Positions 41,514 through 49,346 of a DNA stretch of 64,000 nucleotides are shown here, in pieces. The stretch covers positions 1,488,001 through 1,552,000 of the forward strand of contig CAWFMM010000004.1 of the NCBI GenBank assembly GCA_963817035.1, written 5' to 3'. The notes beneath the pieces were generated by a model that was not told where the DNA came from, made no database searches, and saw nothing but the letters and a program-made list of their open reading frames with translations. The position numbers and the translations under genes are program-made. Position 1 is the stretch's first letter. Every line of letters starts with the position of its first letter. The DNA comes from AC-49 sp963817035. GTDB taxonomy: Bacteria > Actinomycetota > Thermoleophilia > Solirubrobacterales > Solirubrobacteraceae.

Positions 41514-42545
41514 TCAGCCGAAGAAGACTTCGGCGGTCGCGTAGAGCTCGGGATCGACGAGCTTCGCCTCGCCGAGCGCCTCGTCGAGCGAGACGCGCTC
41601 GATGCGCGTCCCACGCAGAGCGACCATCGTCGCGAACTCGCCGGCCGCGACCGCGTCGGCGGCGGCCACCCCGAAACGCGTCGCGAGCACGCGGTCATAA
41701 GCCGTCGGCGTGCCGCCACGCTGGACGTGCCCGAGAATCGACATCCGCGTCTCGAAGCCGGTGCGCTCCTCGATCTCGCGCTCCAGCGTGACCGCAATTC
41801 CCCCGAGGCGCGCGTGGCCGAACGCGTCGGTCGAGTCGTGCGTGCTCAGTGCCTCGCCGCCTCCGGCCGCGACGGCGCCTTCGCTGACGACGACGATCGA
41901 GAACGTCCGCCCGCGATCGTGGCGGCGGCGCAGATGGGCGCACACCTCGTCGAGATCGAACGGGCGCTCGGGGATCAGGATCGCGTCGGCGCCGCCGGCC
42001 AGTCCGGCGTGGACGGCGATCCAGCCGGCGTGGCGGCCCATGACCTCGAGCACCATCACGCGGTTGTGCGACTCGGCCGTCGTGTGCAGGCGATCGATCG
42101 CGTCGCTGGCGATCTGAACCGCGGTCTGAAAGCCGAACGTGTAGTCGGTGCCCGCAAGGTCGTTGTCGATCGTCTTGGGCACCCCGACGACGTTGACGCC
42201 GGCGCGGCTTAGCCGCCGCGCGACACCGAGCGTGTCCTCGCCGCCGATCGGGACCAGGGCGTCGATCCCGAGACGCTCGATCGTCGCGATGGCGCGCTGC
42301 TCGCCGTCGTCCTCGCGGTAGGGATTGGTCCGCGAGGTCCCGAGGATCGTGCCGCCGCGCGGCAGGATGCCGGCCGTCGAGTCGTGGTCCAGGACACGCC
42401 CGTCGCCGGCCAGCACACCGGCCCAGCCGTACTGAAAGCCGAAGAGCTCCATGCCGTGCGTGTCGATTCCCCGGCGAACGACGGCGCGGATGACGGCGTT
42501 GAGCCCTGGACAGTCGCCGCCACCGGTGAGAATCCCGATTCGCAC
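41514..42545 (-). CDS. pfkA: 6-phosphofructokinase, pyrophosphate-type signature
   Basis: A 343-residue PFK with GGGDCPGLNAVIR, the substrate loop PKTIDNDL, MGRHAGW and LGHVQRGG. The residues that separate phosphoryl donors point to PPi: Asp 104 in GGEDTLG (Gly in ATP enzymes) and Lys 124 in PKTID (Gly in ATP enzymes). The enzyme would be reversible and could serve glycolysis and gluconeogenesis. The start is GTG 42545. Confidence 0.93.
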   Translation of the reverse strand: MRIGILTGGGDCPGLNAVIRAVVRRGIDTHGMELFGFQYGWAGVLAGDGRVLDHDSTAGILPRGGTILGTSRTNPYREDDGEQRAIATIERLGIDALVPIGGEDTLGVARRLSRAGVNVVGVPKTIDNDLAGTDYTFGFQTAVQIASDAIDRLHTTAESHNRVMVLEVMGRHAGWIAVHAGLAGGADAILIPERPFDLDEVCAHLRRRHDRGRTFSIVVVSEGAVAAGGGEALSTHDSTDAFGHARLGGIAVTLEREIEERTGFETRMSILGHVQRGGTPTAYDRVLATRFGVAAADAVAAGEFATMVALRGTRIERVSLDEALGEAKLVDPELYATAEVFFG

Positions 42546-42582
42546 GCCGCGCACAGTAGTGCACGGTCGCCTTGGGCTGGAC

Positions 42583-42978
42583 CTATTGGTGCTCGATGTC
42601 GAGCACGATGATCGACGCGTCGTCGACGCGCGTGCCCGCGCGTGGATGCTGGGCGACGACGTCCCAGCTCGACGCGTCGAACACGAACGCGCCACCGCCG
42701 CTGATCTCGTCGTCGAGGCCGATGTCGGCGAGCTGCTGCTCGGCGTTGTCGAGGGTCACGCCGACGACGTTGGGGACGGTGATGTCGCCCGGGCGACGCG
42801 GTGGAACGACCTTGACCTTGACCGTCGTCGTCTGGGTCACGATCGCCGTGTGGCGAACCACGTGCGTGCGGTCGTGGACGACGCCGCCGAGCGCGACGAG
42901 CAGGACGACCCCGAGCAGGAAGCCGCCCGCCACGCCGAGCACAACCCCGAGCCAGCCGGGCTCTTGCGGGAGCTTCAT
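42583..42978 (-). CDS. Membrane protein with one PASTA domain
   Basis: A 131-residue protein with one N-terminal membrane segment (GVVLGVAGGFLLGVVLLVAL) and an extracytoplasmic PASTA domain (ITVPNVVGVTLDNAEQQLA, VVAQHPRAGTRVD). PASTA domains bind peptidoglycan fragments, but no kinase is attached here. The ATG overlaps the RNase Z stop (ATGA). Confidence 0.85.
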   Translation of the reverse strand: MKLPQEPGWLGVVLGVAGGFLLGVVLLVALGGVVHDRTHVVRHTAIVTQTTTVKVKVVPPRRPGDITVPNVVGVTLDNAEQQLADIGLDDEISGGGAFVFDASSWDVVAQHPRAGTRVDDASIIVLDIEHQ

Positions 42979-43931
42979 GGCGTCACCCCGGGCGCGGCCG
43001 CGGAATGTCCGGCCCAGCGCACGAGCTCGGGCTCACCCTTCTCGGGGAACGGGACGTCGATCGTGTCGAAATCGCGCGGGACTTCAGTCGCCGCGAACAC
43101 GGCGCGGGCCTCGTCGCGCAGCTCGTGACCGGCGTAGCGCGTCGACAGGTGGGTGAGGGCGAGCAGGCGCACCGCGGCGTCGCGGCCGAGCTCGGCGGCC
43201 TGGCGCGCGGTGGAGTGCCCGGTCTGGCGGGCGCGGTCGGCCTCCTCGTCGAGGAACGTCGCCTCGTGGACCAGCACGTCGGCTTCGTGGGCCGCGATCG
43301 CGACCATCTCGCACGGCGTGGTGTCACCGCTGAGCACGACCTTGCGCCCTGCGCGCGCGGGGCCCATGACCTGTTCGGGTGAAACGCCGTTCACCGTCTC
43401 GCCGCGCTGCAGGCGCCCGAGCTCGGGGCCGAACGGCACGCCGAGGCTCTGTGCGAGCTCGCTGTCGAGCTGGCCGGGACGCGCCTCCTCGACGAGCGCA
43501 TAGCCGAGCGCCGGGCCGCGGTGACGGACGTCGAGCGCGGTGATCGCGTACCCGTCGAGCCCGACGGATTCTCCGGGCGCGATCTCGGCGACCGAGAACG
43601 GGTAGCCCAGGCGCCCGTAGACGCGGCGCATCGCGTCCATCAGCTCGATCGTCCCGCGCGGTCCGTGGACGGCCAGCGGCGCCTCGCGGTCACGCAGATC
43701 GAACGACTTGAGCATCCCGAGCAGGCCGAGCCAGTGGTCGACGTGCAGGTGGGTCAGGAAGACGTGGTCGATGTCGGGCAGCCCGACCGAGCGCACGAGC
43801 TGGCGCTGCGTGCCCTCGCCGCAGTCGAAGAGCAGGCGGTCGCCGCCGCGGCGCACGAGCAGCGCGGGTAGCCCACGGCGGGCGGTCGGTACCGATCCGG
43901 CGGTGCCGGCGAAGAACAGCGAGAGGTCCAT
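42975..43931 (-). CDS. rnz: Ribonuclease Z (tRNA 3' endonuclease)
   Basis: A 318-residue metallo-beta-lactamase RNase that removes tRNA 3' trailers. It has the N-terminal SVPTARRGLPALLVRR, LLFDCGEGTQRQL, the metal motif LTHLHVDHWLGL, VVLSGDTTPC, VHEATF and the C-terminal ALTHLSTRY. No CCA is encoded in the tRNA-Arg gene nearby, so maturation needs this activity plus CCA addition. Confidence 0.93.
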   Translation of the reverse strand: MDLSLFFAGTAGSVPTARRGLPALLVRRGGDRLLFDCGEGTQRQLVRSVGLPDIDHVFLTHLHVDHWLGLLGMLKSFDLRDREAPLAVHGPRGTIELMDAMRRVYGRLGYPFSVAEIAPGESVGLDGYAITALDVRHRGPALGYALVEEARPGQLDSELAQSLGVPFGPELGRLQRGETVNGVSPEQVMGPARAGRKVVLSGDTTPCEMVAIAAHEADVLVHEATFLDEEADRARQTGHSTARQAAELGRDAAVRLLALTHLSTRYAGHELRDEARAVFAATEVPRDFDTIDVPFPEKGEPELVRWAGHSAAAPGVTP

Positions 43932-44002
43932 GTGCGCAGGCGAGCGTACCGGGGCGGCCTGATGCGGACCCCCGATTCCCCACGATCGTTCGCTGAACCT
44001 CG

Positions 44003-44054
44003 AGCGCGCCGAGCTGGATTCGAACCAGCGACCTCCTGCTCCGGAGGCAGGCGC
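44003..44054 (-). repeat. Left attachment-site copy (3' fragment of tRNA-Arg)
   Basis: It is identical over 52 bases to 56649-56700: the anticodon arm onward, T arm and 3' acceptor strand of tRNA-Arg. The D arm and 5' acceptor strand are absent, so this is not a gene. Confidence 0.92.
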
Positions 44055-44144
44055 GCCGACCAGACCGAGACGCGCTCAAACGAGGCTACAGACGGCCGTT
44101 GAGTCTGCCGCGTTGACGGGCCGACAGGGGCCGATACGGCGGGA

Positions 44145-44168
44145 TTTGTGCACTGGTTTGTGCATTGG
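44145..44168 (+). repeat. Tandem 12-mers near the left end (candidate integrase arm sites)
   Basis: TTTGTGCACTGG is followed directly by TTTGTGCATTGG. The related pair TTTGTGCACTAA / AACGTGCACTAG lies near the other end (56546-56567). Paired copies near both attachment cores fit arm-type binding sites. Confidence 0.55.
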
Positions 44169-44217
44169 CTGCCGACAGAGCCTGGCGGCAGGACCACATG
44201 TGCGAGAAGCTTCGCGC

Positions 44218-44454
44218 GTGTCCGACCGGTTTCCATCGCTCAAGGCGAAACGATTGCTGGCGATTCTCCAAGGCAAGCCGCTCGGCTACAGAGTGGTCCG
44301 GCAGAAGGGCTCTCATCGCAGAATGGAATCCGAGTCGTATCCACCGATCACTTTCGCCGCACACGACGGCGACACCGTCCCTGGGGGCATGGTGCGCAAG
44401 ATCCTGGTCGATCAAGTCGGCCTCGACGCGGACCAGGCGCGAGGGCTAGTCTAG
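44218..44454 (+). CDS. hicA: HicA family toxin
   Basis: A 78-residue HicA (YcfA-like) mRNA interferase: LKAKRLLAILQGKPLGYRVV, then RQKGSHRRM with the catalytic His in G-S-H, and GTVPGGMVRKIL-type C-terminus (read here as DTVPGGMVRKILVDQVGL). The GTG start is used because upstream sequence is not HicA-like. It is followed 4 bases later by hicB. It may stabilise the element. Confidence 0.85.
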   Translation: MSDRFPSLKAKRLLAILQGKPLGYRVVRQKGSHRRMESESYPPITFAAHDGDTVPGGMVRKILVDQVGLDADQARGLV

Positions 44455-44458
44455 GAGG

Positions 44459-44761
44459 ATGACCATGCGGAACGTCAAGGTTGTGTATCACCGCGAGCCT
44501 GACGGATGGTGGGCCGAGTCACCCGATGTCGATGGGTGGTCCGCGGCGGCACCAACGCTCGCTGAGCTTCAGGCGCTCGCCGAGGAGGGCATCCGGTTTG
44601 CGCTGGAGCGCGACGACGTCCTCGTCTCACACGTGCTCGAGCACAGTCCCGGCATGGGCAGCTGGGTGCTCTTCGACTTCGTCGCGGACGCGACGGCAGT
44701 CGGGGGGCCGGACCTCGTCGATGTCCCGGGAGTCCGCGTCGGGCCCCTGCAGCCCGCCTGA
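44459..44761 (+). CDS. hicB: HicB family antitoxin
   Basis: A 100-residue partial RNase H-fold antitoxin: NVKVVYHREPDGWWAESPDV, GWSAAAPTLAELQALAEEGI. The C-terminus is not an evident DNA-binding domain. GGAGG overlaps the end of hicA just before the ATG. The gene order is toxin first. Confidence 0.85.
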   Translation: MTMRNVKVVYHREPDGWWAESPDVDGWSAAAPTLAELQALAEEGIRFALERDDVLVSHVLEHSPGMGSWVLFDFVADATAVGGPDLVDVPGVRVGPLQPA

Positions 44762-44771
44762 GCTACGCAGG

Positions 44772-45191
44772 ATGAAGGTCGATTGGGCGATCCCGTGCCG
44801 CTACGTCGAGGTCCAAAGCGGCGGCGGAGCGACCATCGTCGGCGCCGGCGCCGACCTCGTCAGAGTCCTCGAGTTTCCATGCCCCGTTCAGGTCTTGTTC
44901 GCCGTCCGATTCCTCGTGGCTCCGGATGAGCTCGAGGTCGGCGCCCAACACGGCGTGGCTTGCCGCAGCTTCAACGCGAAAGGCGAGCAGATTGGCGAGC
45001 TTTCCGGGGAGCTCTCCGTCGGCGAGGTGACGCAGCAGGTTCCCGGGTACATCGCAGAGATCATCGTGCCGATGGCAGCCCGTATCGAGGCACGGGAGGC
45101 CGGTACGTACCGCTTCGAATTTGAGGTCGACGGCGACGTCCGAGGCGTGCCAGTTCATATCTTCGAGGCAGACCCACCCGCGCCTCAGTAG
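44772..45191 (+). CDS. Hypothetical protein (DUF6941-like)
   Basis: A 139-residue beta-rich protein beginning MKVDWAIPCRYVEVQSGGGA, then TIVGAGADLVRVLEFP. It resembles DUF6941, a small family of unknown function. It lies directly after hicB (10 bases) and could be accessory cargo of the element. Confidence 0.6.
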   Translation: MKVDWAIPCRYVEVQSGGGATIVGAGADLVRVLEFPCPVQVLFAVRFLVAPDELEVGAQHGVACRSFNAKGEQIGELSGELSVGEVTQQVPGYIAEIIVPMAARIEAREAGTYRFEFEVDGDVRGVPVHIFEADPPAPQ

Positions 45192-45680
45192 CTATTCCGC
45201 TCCAAAAGGTTCGGCCAGGAATAGGCCGGCAGCCGTCAGCGCTGGGATCAACGCATCGAGTTCGACCGCCGCGGACAGGAACCCGTCACCGACTTCGGTG
45301 AGATCCTGCGTCGTGACCTCCGTGCCCCATGCCTCGAGGCCCCGCTTGATCGTGCGTTGGGGCTTGATCACCGTTGCGCTGCCGACGTGCAGGCCGTGCG
45401 CGACGTGATTACGACGGACGGACAGCGATTTGACGTCGGTCAACAGCTCGCGCAGGCGTTCGCGTAGCGCGATGTCGGCGACGTAGATATTGGCCAGCGT
45501 CTCCAACCTCTCTCGAACCCAGGCGGCGTTCTGCCCCAGGATCAGCACGTGCGCGCGGTCAGCGTCCGCGCTCGTCGCAGCCGCCAGGAGGCCGGCGAGC
45601 CCATGCTCGACGTGTGCGCTGTGGACGACGACCCGGCCGAGCGCCGCCATCCGCGCAATCCTTTCGGGAGCCGCCGTCAT
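45192..45680 (-). CDS. Hypothetical helical protein of the element
   Basis: A 162-residue, mostly helical soluble protein (IARMAALGRVVVHSAHVEHG, RERLRELLTDVKSLSVRRNH). The RRNHVAHG segment is reminiscent of HEPN/abortive-infection type R-x4-6-H motifs (here RRNHVAH), but the assignment is uncertain. It overlaps the preceding minus-strand gene by 4 bases (ATGA). Confidence 0.55.
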   Translation of the reverse strand: MTAAPERIARMAALGRVVVHSAHVEHGLAGLLAAATSADADRAHVLILGQNAAWVRERLETLANIYVADIALRERLRELLTDVKSLSVRRNHVAHGLHVGSATVIKPQRTIKRGLEAWGTEVTTQDLTEVGDGFLSAAVELDALIPALTAAGLFLAEPFGAE

Positions 45681-45952
45681 GCCACGGCGCTCAGGATACG
45701 TTCGGCCTCGATCTTGATCATGTGCTTGAGCTGGATCGCTCCAGCGGCCTCGCGGATGCGGCCGAAGGCAGCGCTGGCCGCACTCACGAGATCGTCGGCG
45801 TCGATCGTAAGCACGATGGCGAGGTGGCCGGTGGTGACGTCCTCGCCGACGACGGGCCCGAGTTCGCCAGCAAAGCGCGCCAGTGCGTGGAGGAGATCAT
45901 CGGGGGTGAGGGTGGCGGGCAGTGCGATGGTCGTTGTGGTGCGGATCTCCAC
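45677..45952 (-). CDS. Hypothetical protein of the element
   Basis: A 91-residue protein (GTG 45952; EIRTTTTIALPATLTPDDLL, then HALARFAGELGPVVGEDV). It is not recognised. It is translationally coupled to the helical protein that follows. The longer frame upstream overlaps the zinc-motif gene and is unlikely. Confidence 0.5.
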   Translation of the reverse strand: MEIRTTTTIALPATLTPDDLLHALARFAGELGPVVGEDVTTGHLAIVLTIDADDLVSAASAAFGRIREAAGAIQLKHMIKIEAERILSAVA

Positions 45953-46001
45953 GATTCGACTGTCCTCTCGCGTTTGGAGTCGTATGGGGCGGGACCTGCC
46001 G

Positions 46002-46664
46002 TCAGACCGAGGAGACATCCTCGTCGGCTTGCTGGCGCCGCCGACGCACGCGTTGAGCGCATCTCCGCGAGCAACAGCGGTGAGCGGGACCATCGGCGAT
46101 GAAGTAACGACGGCAGTCGACGCACGGGCGTATCACCCGGAGCTTGCGACAAGCCGTATCCCACGGGTCTTGCCAGGCGACCAGGTCGTGAGTTTCTGGG
46201 TCGGGCCACGCAATTCTCCTCACCGGCATCGCGATCCTCGAGTCGTGGCAGCGGTCGCACAGCTTGGCCGTCCGCGCGGCCCGGAACACGAGCCCGCAGC
46301 CCGGCCCGCGATCGTCGCCCTCGCACACGAACGGCCCTCCGGGAGGGGCGTATCGCTTCAACCCGGCCCAGGCGCGTGAAGTGCCGCCGGCGATGTGAGA
46401 GTCCATGTGCCGCTCGAGGCCAGCCGCAGTGGCTTGGCACAACAGGCGGTGGAGGCATCCGATCTCGGGTGCTTCGATCGCAGCCATGACGTGATCGACT
46501 CGCGGCTTCCATGGATTGGCCGGCGGGGGACCGCGCAACGAGCCACGAGTGTCATCCCGAAGAAGCCCGCAGAGCCAGACCTCAAGGTCGCGGCGATCAA
46601 GATGAAGCCTGCCCGCCCGCTGGGGTCCCCGCCGGTGTTGCCGCGTTGGATCCTGCGCCGACAT
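46002..46664 (-). CDS. Cys-rich zinc-binding-like hypothetical protein
   Basis: A 220-residue protein with several Cys pairs: FVCEGDDRGPGCGLVF, AKLCDRCHDSR, and IRPCVDCRRYFIADG followed by HRCCSRRCAQRVRRRRQQ. This looks like treble-clef or zinc-ribbon nucleic-acid binding and the end is strongly basic. Its ATG overlaps head-to-head with the XRE regulator start. The function is unknown. Confidence 0.6.
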   Translation of the reverse strand: MSAQDPTRQHRRGPQRAGRLHLDRRDLEVWLCGLLRDDTRGSLRGPPPANPWKPRVDHVMAAIEAPEIGCLHRLLCQATAAGLERHMDSHIAGGTSRAWAGLKRYAPPGGPFVCEGDDRGPGCGLVFRAARTAKLCDRCHDSRIAMPVRRIAWPDPETHDLVAWQDPWDTACRKLRVIRPCVDCRRYFIADGPAHRCCSRRCAQRVRRRRQQADEDVSSV

Positions 46665-46890
46665 GAGCATCAATGTCAACGGTAACCAGGAGAGCGGCGA
46701 GAACCTTCGCGTAGCCCGTCGCGAGGCAGGCCTCTCTCAACAGGCCCTGGCTGAGCGAGCGCATTGCTCGCTCTCGATGGTTCGTCTGTTTGAGCGCGGG
46801 TATGAGCCCGAGTCCGGCGAAGTTCTTGACCGGGTGCTCGCGGTGCTGAGTCCCGACGCGGATGCGACGACGGGGCAGGCCGCGGCGTGA
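46663..46890 (+). CDS. XRE-family helix-turn-helix regulator
   Basis: A 75-residue single HTH: GENLRVARREAGLSQQALAE, then RAHCSLSMVRLFERGYEPE, the Cro/CI-type fold. It is a likely element repressor or early regulator at the divergence point between minus- and plus-strand genes. The start ATG shares bases with the opposite ATG. Confidence 0.85.
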   Translation: MSINVNGNQESGENLRVARREAGLSQQALAERAHCSLSMVRLFERGYEPESGEVLDRVLAVLSPDADATTGQAAA

Positions 46891-47120
46891 GCACGAGCCT
46901 CACCATGCCGGAGATTCGGGCTCGGGTCGAGGACCAGGCGCTCGAGTATCGGCCGGCAACGATCGAGGCCCTCCGAGCGCTGCCGCGGTTCGCTGACTGG
47001 CGCGACGACGTCTTCGGCGCCGCCCAGGACGTGCTCGTGGCGGCGGGCATCTTCGAGCAGGGGGCCGTGGGCGAGCTACTCATCCGCCCCACGCCTCGGA
47101 CCAGGCGGGCCCGTGCATGA
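46887..47120 (+). CDS. Small hypothetical protein
   Basis: A 77-residue protein (GTG start in a GTGA overlap with the XRE gene): SLTMPEIRARVEDQALEYRP, then FADWRDDVFGAAQDVLVAAG. It is not recognised and is co-transcribed with the regulator and replication gene. Confidence 0.5.
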   Translation: MSTSLTMPEIRARVEDQALEYRPATIEALRALPRFADWRDDVFGAAQDVLVAAGIFEQGAVGELLIRPTPRTRRARA

Positions 47121-48028
47121 CACGGCAGCGTTCGCACGCCTCTGTCGCTCCGCGTCTCGATCGGTTCGGGCCCGGTGATGTGCGGGTACGGCACCCCCGC
47201 AGCCGCTGCTCGGGAGCGGAGCAACCGATGACCCTGTTGCGGTTCCTCGACGAACTCGACCCTGCGGTGACGGAGCTCGGCTGTCCTCACTGCAAAGCGA
47301 TTCATTCTCTGGACGAGTGCTTCGACGCCTCCTATTTGCGCGATGATCGCCGCTCCCGGCTGCGCTGCCCGCACTGCGACAGGTCTGGGCTCATCCCTCG
47401 CGGCGGGCAGGCGATCGAAGACCGCTTCCCGTGGCCGCTCGGCCTCGACTTTCACCCGCTTCCGCAGGCTCTCACCCGCTTCCGGCTGACCTACCGCGTG
47501 ACCAACCGCAATGGCGAGTCGGTTGAGCATCGTTTCGATGCGACCGACCTCGCAATCGTTGTCGTCCTGTCGAGCTATGCGCGCCACGGCCAGGCGTGGG
47601 TCTTCCCGTCTCGTGAGACGATCGCCGACCAGGCGGGCTGCTCCACGCCGACCGTGGGTCGACGTCTCAAGGACCTCGAGGACGCCGGGCTGATCAAGAG
47701 CCGGCGCATGCCCGGACGGCACGGTCGCTTTGGCCATCTCGCTTACTGCCTCGAGCCGCTATGGGCTCGCCTTGCCGAGCTGGAGTCCGCCACGGCGACA
47801 GCTCCCTCGGACGTCTGGCCCGACGAACCGTCGCCACCAGGCGTCCCAGGGATCACTGGTGAGGTCACCAGTGATCCGTGGGATCACCACCAGGCGTCCC
47901 AGGGATCACCACCAGTGATCCGTGGGATCAATGAAGAAGAGGTAAGAGAAGAAGAGGTAGAAGAACAAGAGCCGTATACACGGCACTTGCGTGGCGGGAC
48001 CCCCCTCAGAGATCGGAGCCGAGCGTGA
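47117..48028 (+). CDS. Replication-initiator-like protein (zinc ribbon plus winged helix) with internal iterons
   Basis: A 303-residue protein. The N-terminal part has two CxxC pairs (LGCPHCKAIH and LRCPHCDRSG). A winged helix-turn-helix of the HTH_36/replication-initiator type follows (VVLSSYARHGQAWVFPSRET, IADQAGCSTPTVGRRLKDLE). The C-terminal part is low-complexity, and its DNA holds direct and inverted repeats (47834-47930) followed by a purine/AT-rich stretch. This layout resembles lambda O, whose gene contains the origin. The initiator role is inference. Confidence 0.65.
   Translation: MTRQRSHASVAPRLDRFGPGDVRVRHPRSRCSGAEQPMTLLRFLDELDPAVTELGCPHCKAIHSLDECFDASYLRDDRRSRLRCPHCDRSGLIPRGGQAIEDRFPWPLGLDFHPLPQALTRFRLTYRVTNRNGESVEHRFDATDLAIVVVLSSYARHGQAWVFPSRETIADQAGCSTPTVGRRLKDLEDAGLIKSRRMPGRHGRFGHLAYCLEPLWARLAELESATATAPSDVWPDEPSPPGVPGITGEVTSDPWDHHQASQGSPPVIRGINEEEVREEEVEEQEPYTRHLRGGTPLRDRSRA
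47834..47985 (+). other. Iteron-like repeats plus AT-rich tract: candidate replication origin
   Basis: Two 23-bp copies start at 47834 and 47887 (CCACCAGGCGTCCCAGGGAT then CAC). Two 20-bp copies of ACCAGTGATCCGTGGGATCA start at 47867 and 47911. A palindrome GGATCACTGGTGA / TCACCAGTGATCC lies at 47850-47877. From 47931 the strand is A/G-rich and much lower in GC than its surroundings, ending near GTATACA. Repeats plus an easily melted tract inside a DNA-binding protein gene fit a theta-type phage origin. Confidence 0.5.
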
Positions 48029-48426
48029 GCTCCGAGGCCGTGCAGGGATCCAACAGCGCATCGATGGGAGACCTCACGAGCGGCGTCGTGATCGCGCTCG
48101 ACGATCAGACGATCGACGCGATCGTAGAGCTCCTCGCTCATCGCTTGGTCGAGCATCGGCCGGCGGTTCCTCTGCTCGATGCTGTCCAGCTCGCTGATGC
48201 GCTGGGCGTCAGCGTCGACTACGTCCGCCGCAACGCTGCCCAGCTCGGCGGGCTCTCGCTTGGCCGCGGCGCACGTCCTCGTTTGCGCTTCGACCTCGCA
48301 GCCGTCCTCGCTCGCCTGGGCGCCGAACCGTCGGAGCCGGCCAGTCCCATCCGACGCGCACGGCCGCGGCGACGCGGCGCCCGCAGCGTTGAGCTATTGC
48401 CTATCCGCGGACGGGAGAACGCATGA
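48025..48426 (+). CDS. Helix-turn-helix protein, excisionase-like
   Basis: A 133-residue protein (GTG, overlapping the previous stop). The central segment AVQLADALGVSVDYVRRNAA, then QLGGLSLGRGARPRLRFDL, is a MerR/excisionase-type winged helix. The C-terminus is Arg-rich. A directionality factor or DNA-binding accessory role in the element is likely. Confidence 0.65.
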   Translation: MSSEAVQGSNSASMGDLTSGVVIALDDQTIDAIVELLAHRLVEHRPAVPLLDAVQLADALGVSVDYVRRNAAQLGGLSLGRGARPRLRFDLAAVLARLGAEPSEPASPIRRARPRRRGARSVELLPIRGRENA

Positions 48427-48728
48427 CGCACACGGCCATGCCCGATCAGACCGGCGATGCGCTGATGGCAGCCGCGGTCGACGCGCTCGACGCGAAGGCG
48501 GTGACCAAGGTCAAGCTCAACACGGGCTCGACTTTGTACGTCGATCTCGACCCCGTCTTGGTGCTCAGCAGGATCGGCAACGCTCAGCGCCACGGGCGCG
48601 CGGCCAACCTGGGTGCGCGTCGCGTTGCGCCTGAAGACATCGTTGCTGTTGACGGCGAGCCCTTCGATCACGAGGCGTCCACGGACACTCGACCGACCGG
48701 CACCCACTACCGCAGGGCGAGATGGTGA
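48423..48728 (+). CDS. Hypothetical phage protein
   Basis: A 101-residue protein (AAAVDALDAKAVTKVKLNTG, STLYVDLDPVLVLSRIGNAQ). It is not recognised. The ATGA overlap with the excisionase-like gene shows shared translation. Confidence 0.5.
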   Translation: MTHTAMPDQTGDALMAAAVDALDAKAVTKVKLNTGSTLYVDLDPVLVLSRIGNAQRHGRAANLGARRVAPEDIVAVDGEPFDHEASTDTRPTGTHYRRARW

Positions 48729-48947
48729 TGAGCCCCGCGAAGCACAGCGAGCAGCTGAGCGTTACCCCGACCGATCCCAACGGCAGAGTGCGGGGGCACG
48801 GTCGCGCGGCCTCTGCGGCCCGTGCGAACGGCGCGGAGCATGCGGTACCCGGGGGGGTACCCCCACGTCGAAGAGGACGGACACCGTGTAGTGCTCTCGC
48901 TCGCTGTTCGTGCATGCCGAAACGTACGGTTTGCAGGGAGCGGAACG

Positions 48948-49346
48948 GTGGCTGATCGACCCACCCCACGGGCCCCGAAGGGCCTTGGCGCTCCCGGCAA
49001 GGTGCTGTGGAAGTCGATTCAGCAGGACCTCGAACCTGGGCTCGAGTTCGACGCGCGCGACACCGAGTTGCTCACGCGTGCCTGTCGATGCGCCGATGAG
49101 CTCGCGAAGCTCGAGGAAATGATCGACGCCCGTGGAGTGACTGTGCTCGGCTCGCGCTACCAGACGGTTGTCAACCCGGCGCTGAGCGAAGCTCGCCAAG
49201 CTCGGCTAGTCCTGCTCCGGTTCCTCAGTGCAATCGGAATGGCCGACCCCAGCGATAGACCCGGCAAGGGAACATTGGCGTCACGCCGTGGCCGAGCCGC
49301 GGCCGAGGACCGCTGGGGCACCGGGGAGACGAGCGTCAGTGGCTAG
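48948..49346 (+). CDS. terS: Phage terminase small subunit (P27 family)
   Basis: A 132-residue protein with KGLGAPGKVLWKSIQQDLEP, FDARDTELLTRACRCADEL, MIDARGVTVLGSRYQTVVNP and ARLVLLRFLSAIGM, the P27-like TerS pattern. TerS recognises packaging sites; its large-subunit partner is not in the element. The GTG start follows a GGAG-type site. The 48729-48947 gap upstream has no recognisable gene. Confidence 0.85.
   Translation: MADRPTPRAPKGLGAPGKVLWKSIQQDLEPGLEFDARDTELLTRACRCADELAKLEEMIDARGVTVLGSRYQTVVNPALSEARQARLVLLRFLSAIGMADPSDRPGKGTLASRRGRAAAEDRWGTGETSVSG

Noticed and set aside
41514..42545. Ordinary ATP-dependent PfkA
   Set aside because: The donor-site residues are Asp and Lys rather than Gly and Gly, which points to pyrophosphate.
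44003..44054. A second tRNA-Arg gene
   Set aside because: Only the anticodon arm to the 3' end is present; the D arm and 5' acceptor strand are missing. It is the displaced attachment-site copy.
47834..47930. Operator sites for the XRE repressor
   Set aside because: Possible, but they lie inside a downstream gene far from any start, and their spacing with an AT-rich flank fits an origin better.
48722..48955. A gene upstream of terS
   Set aside because: The frame is Arg/Pro-rich, overlaps the terS start and has no recognisable domain; the GTG at 48948 begins the real gene.
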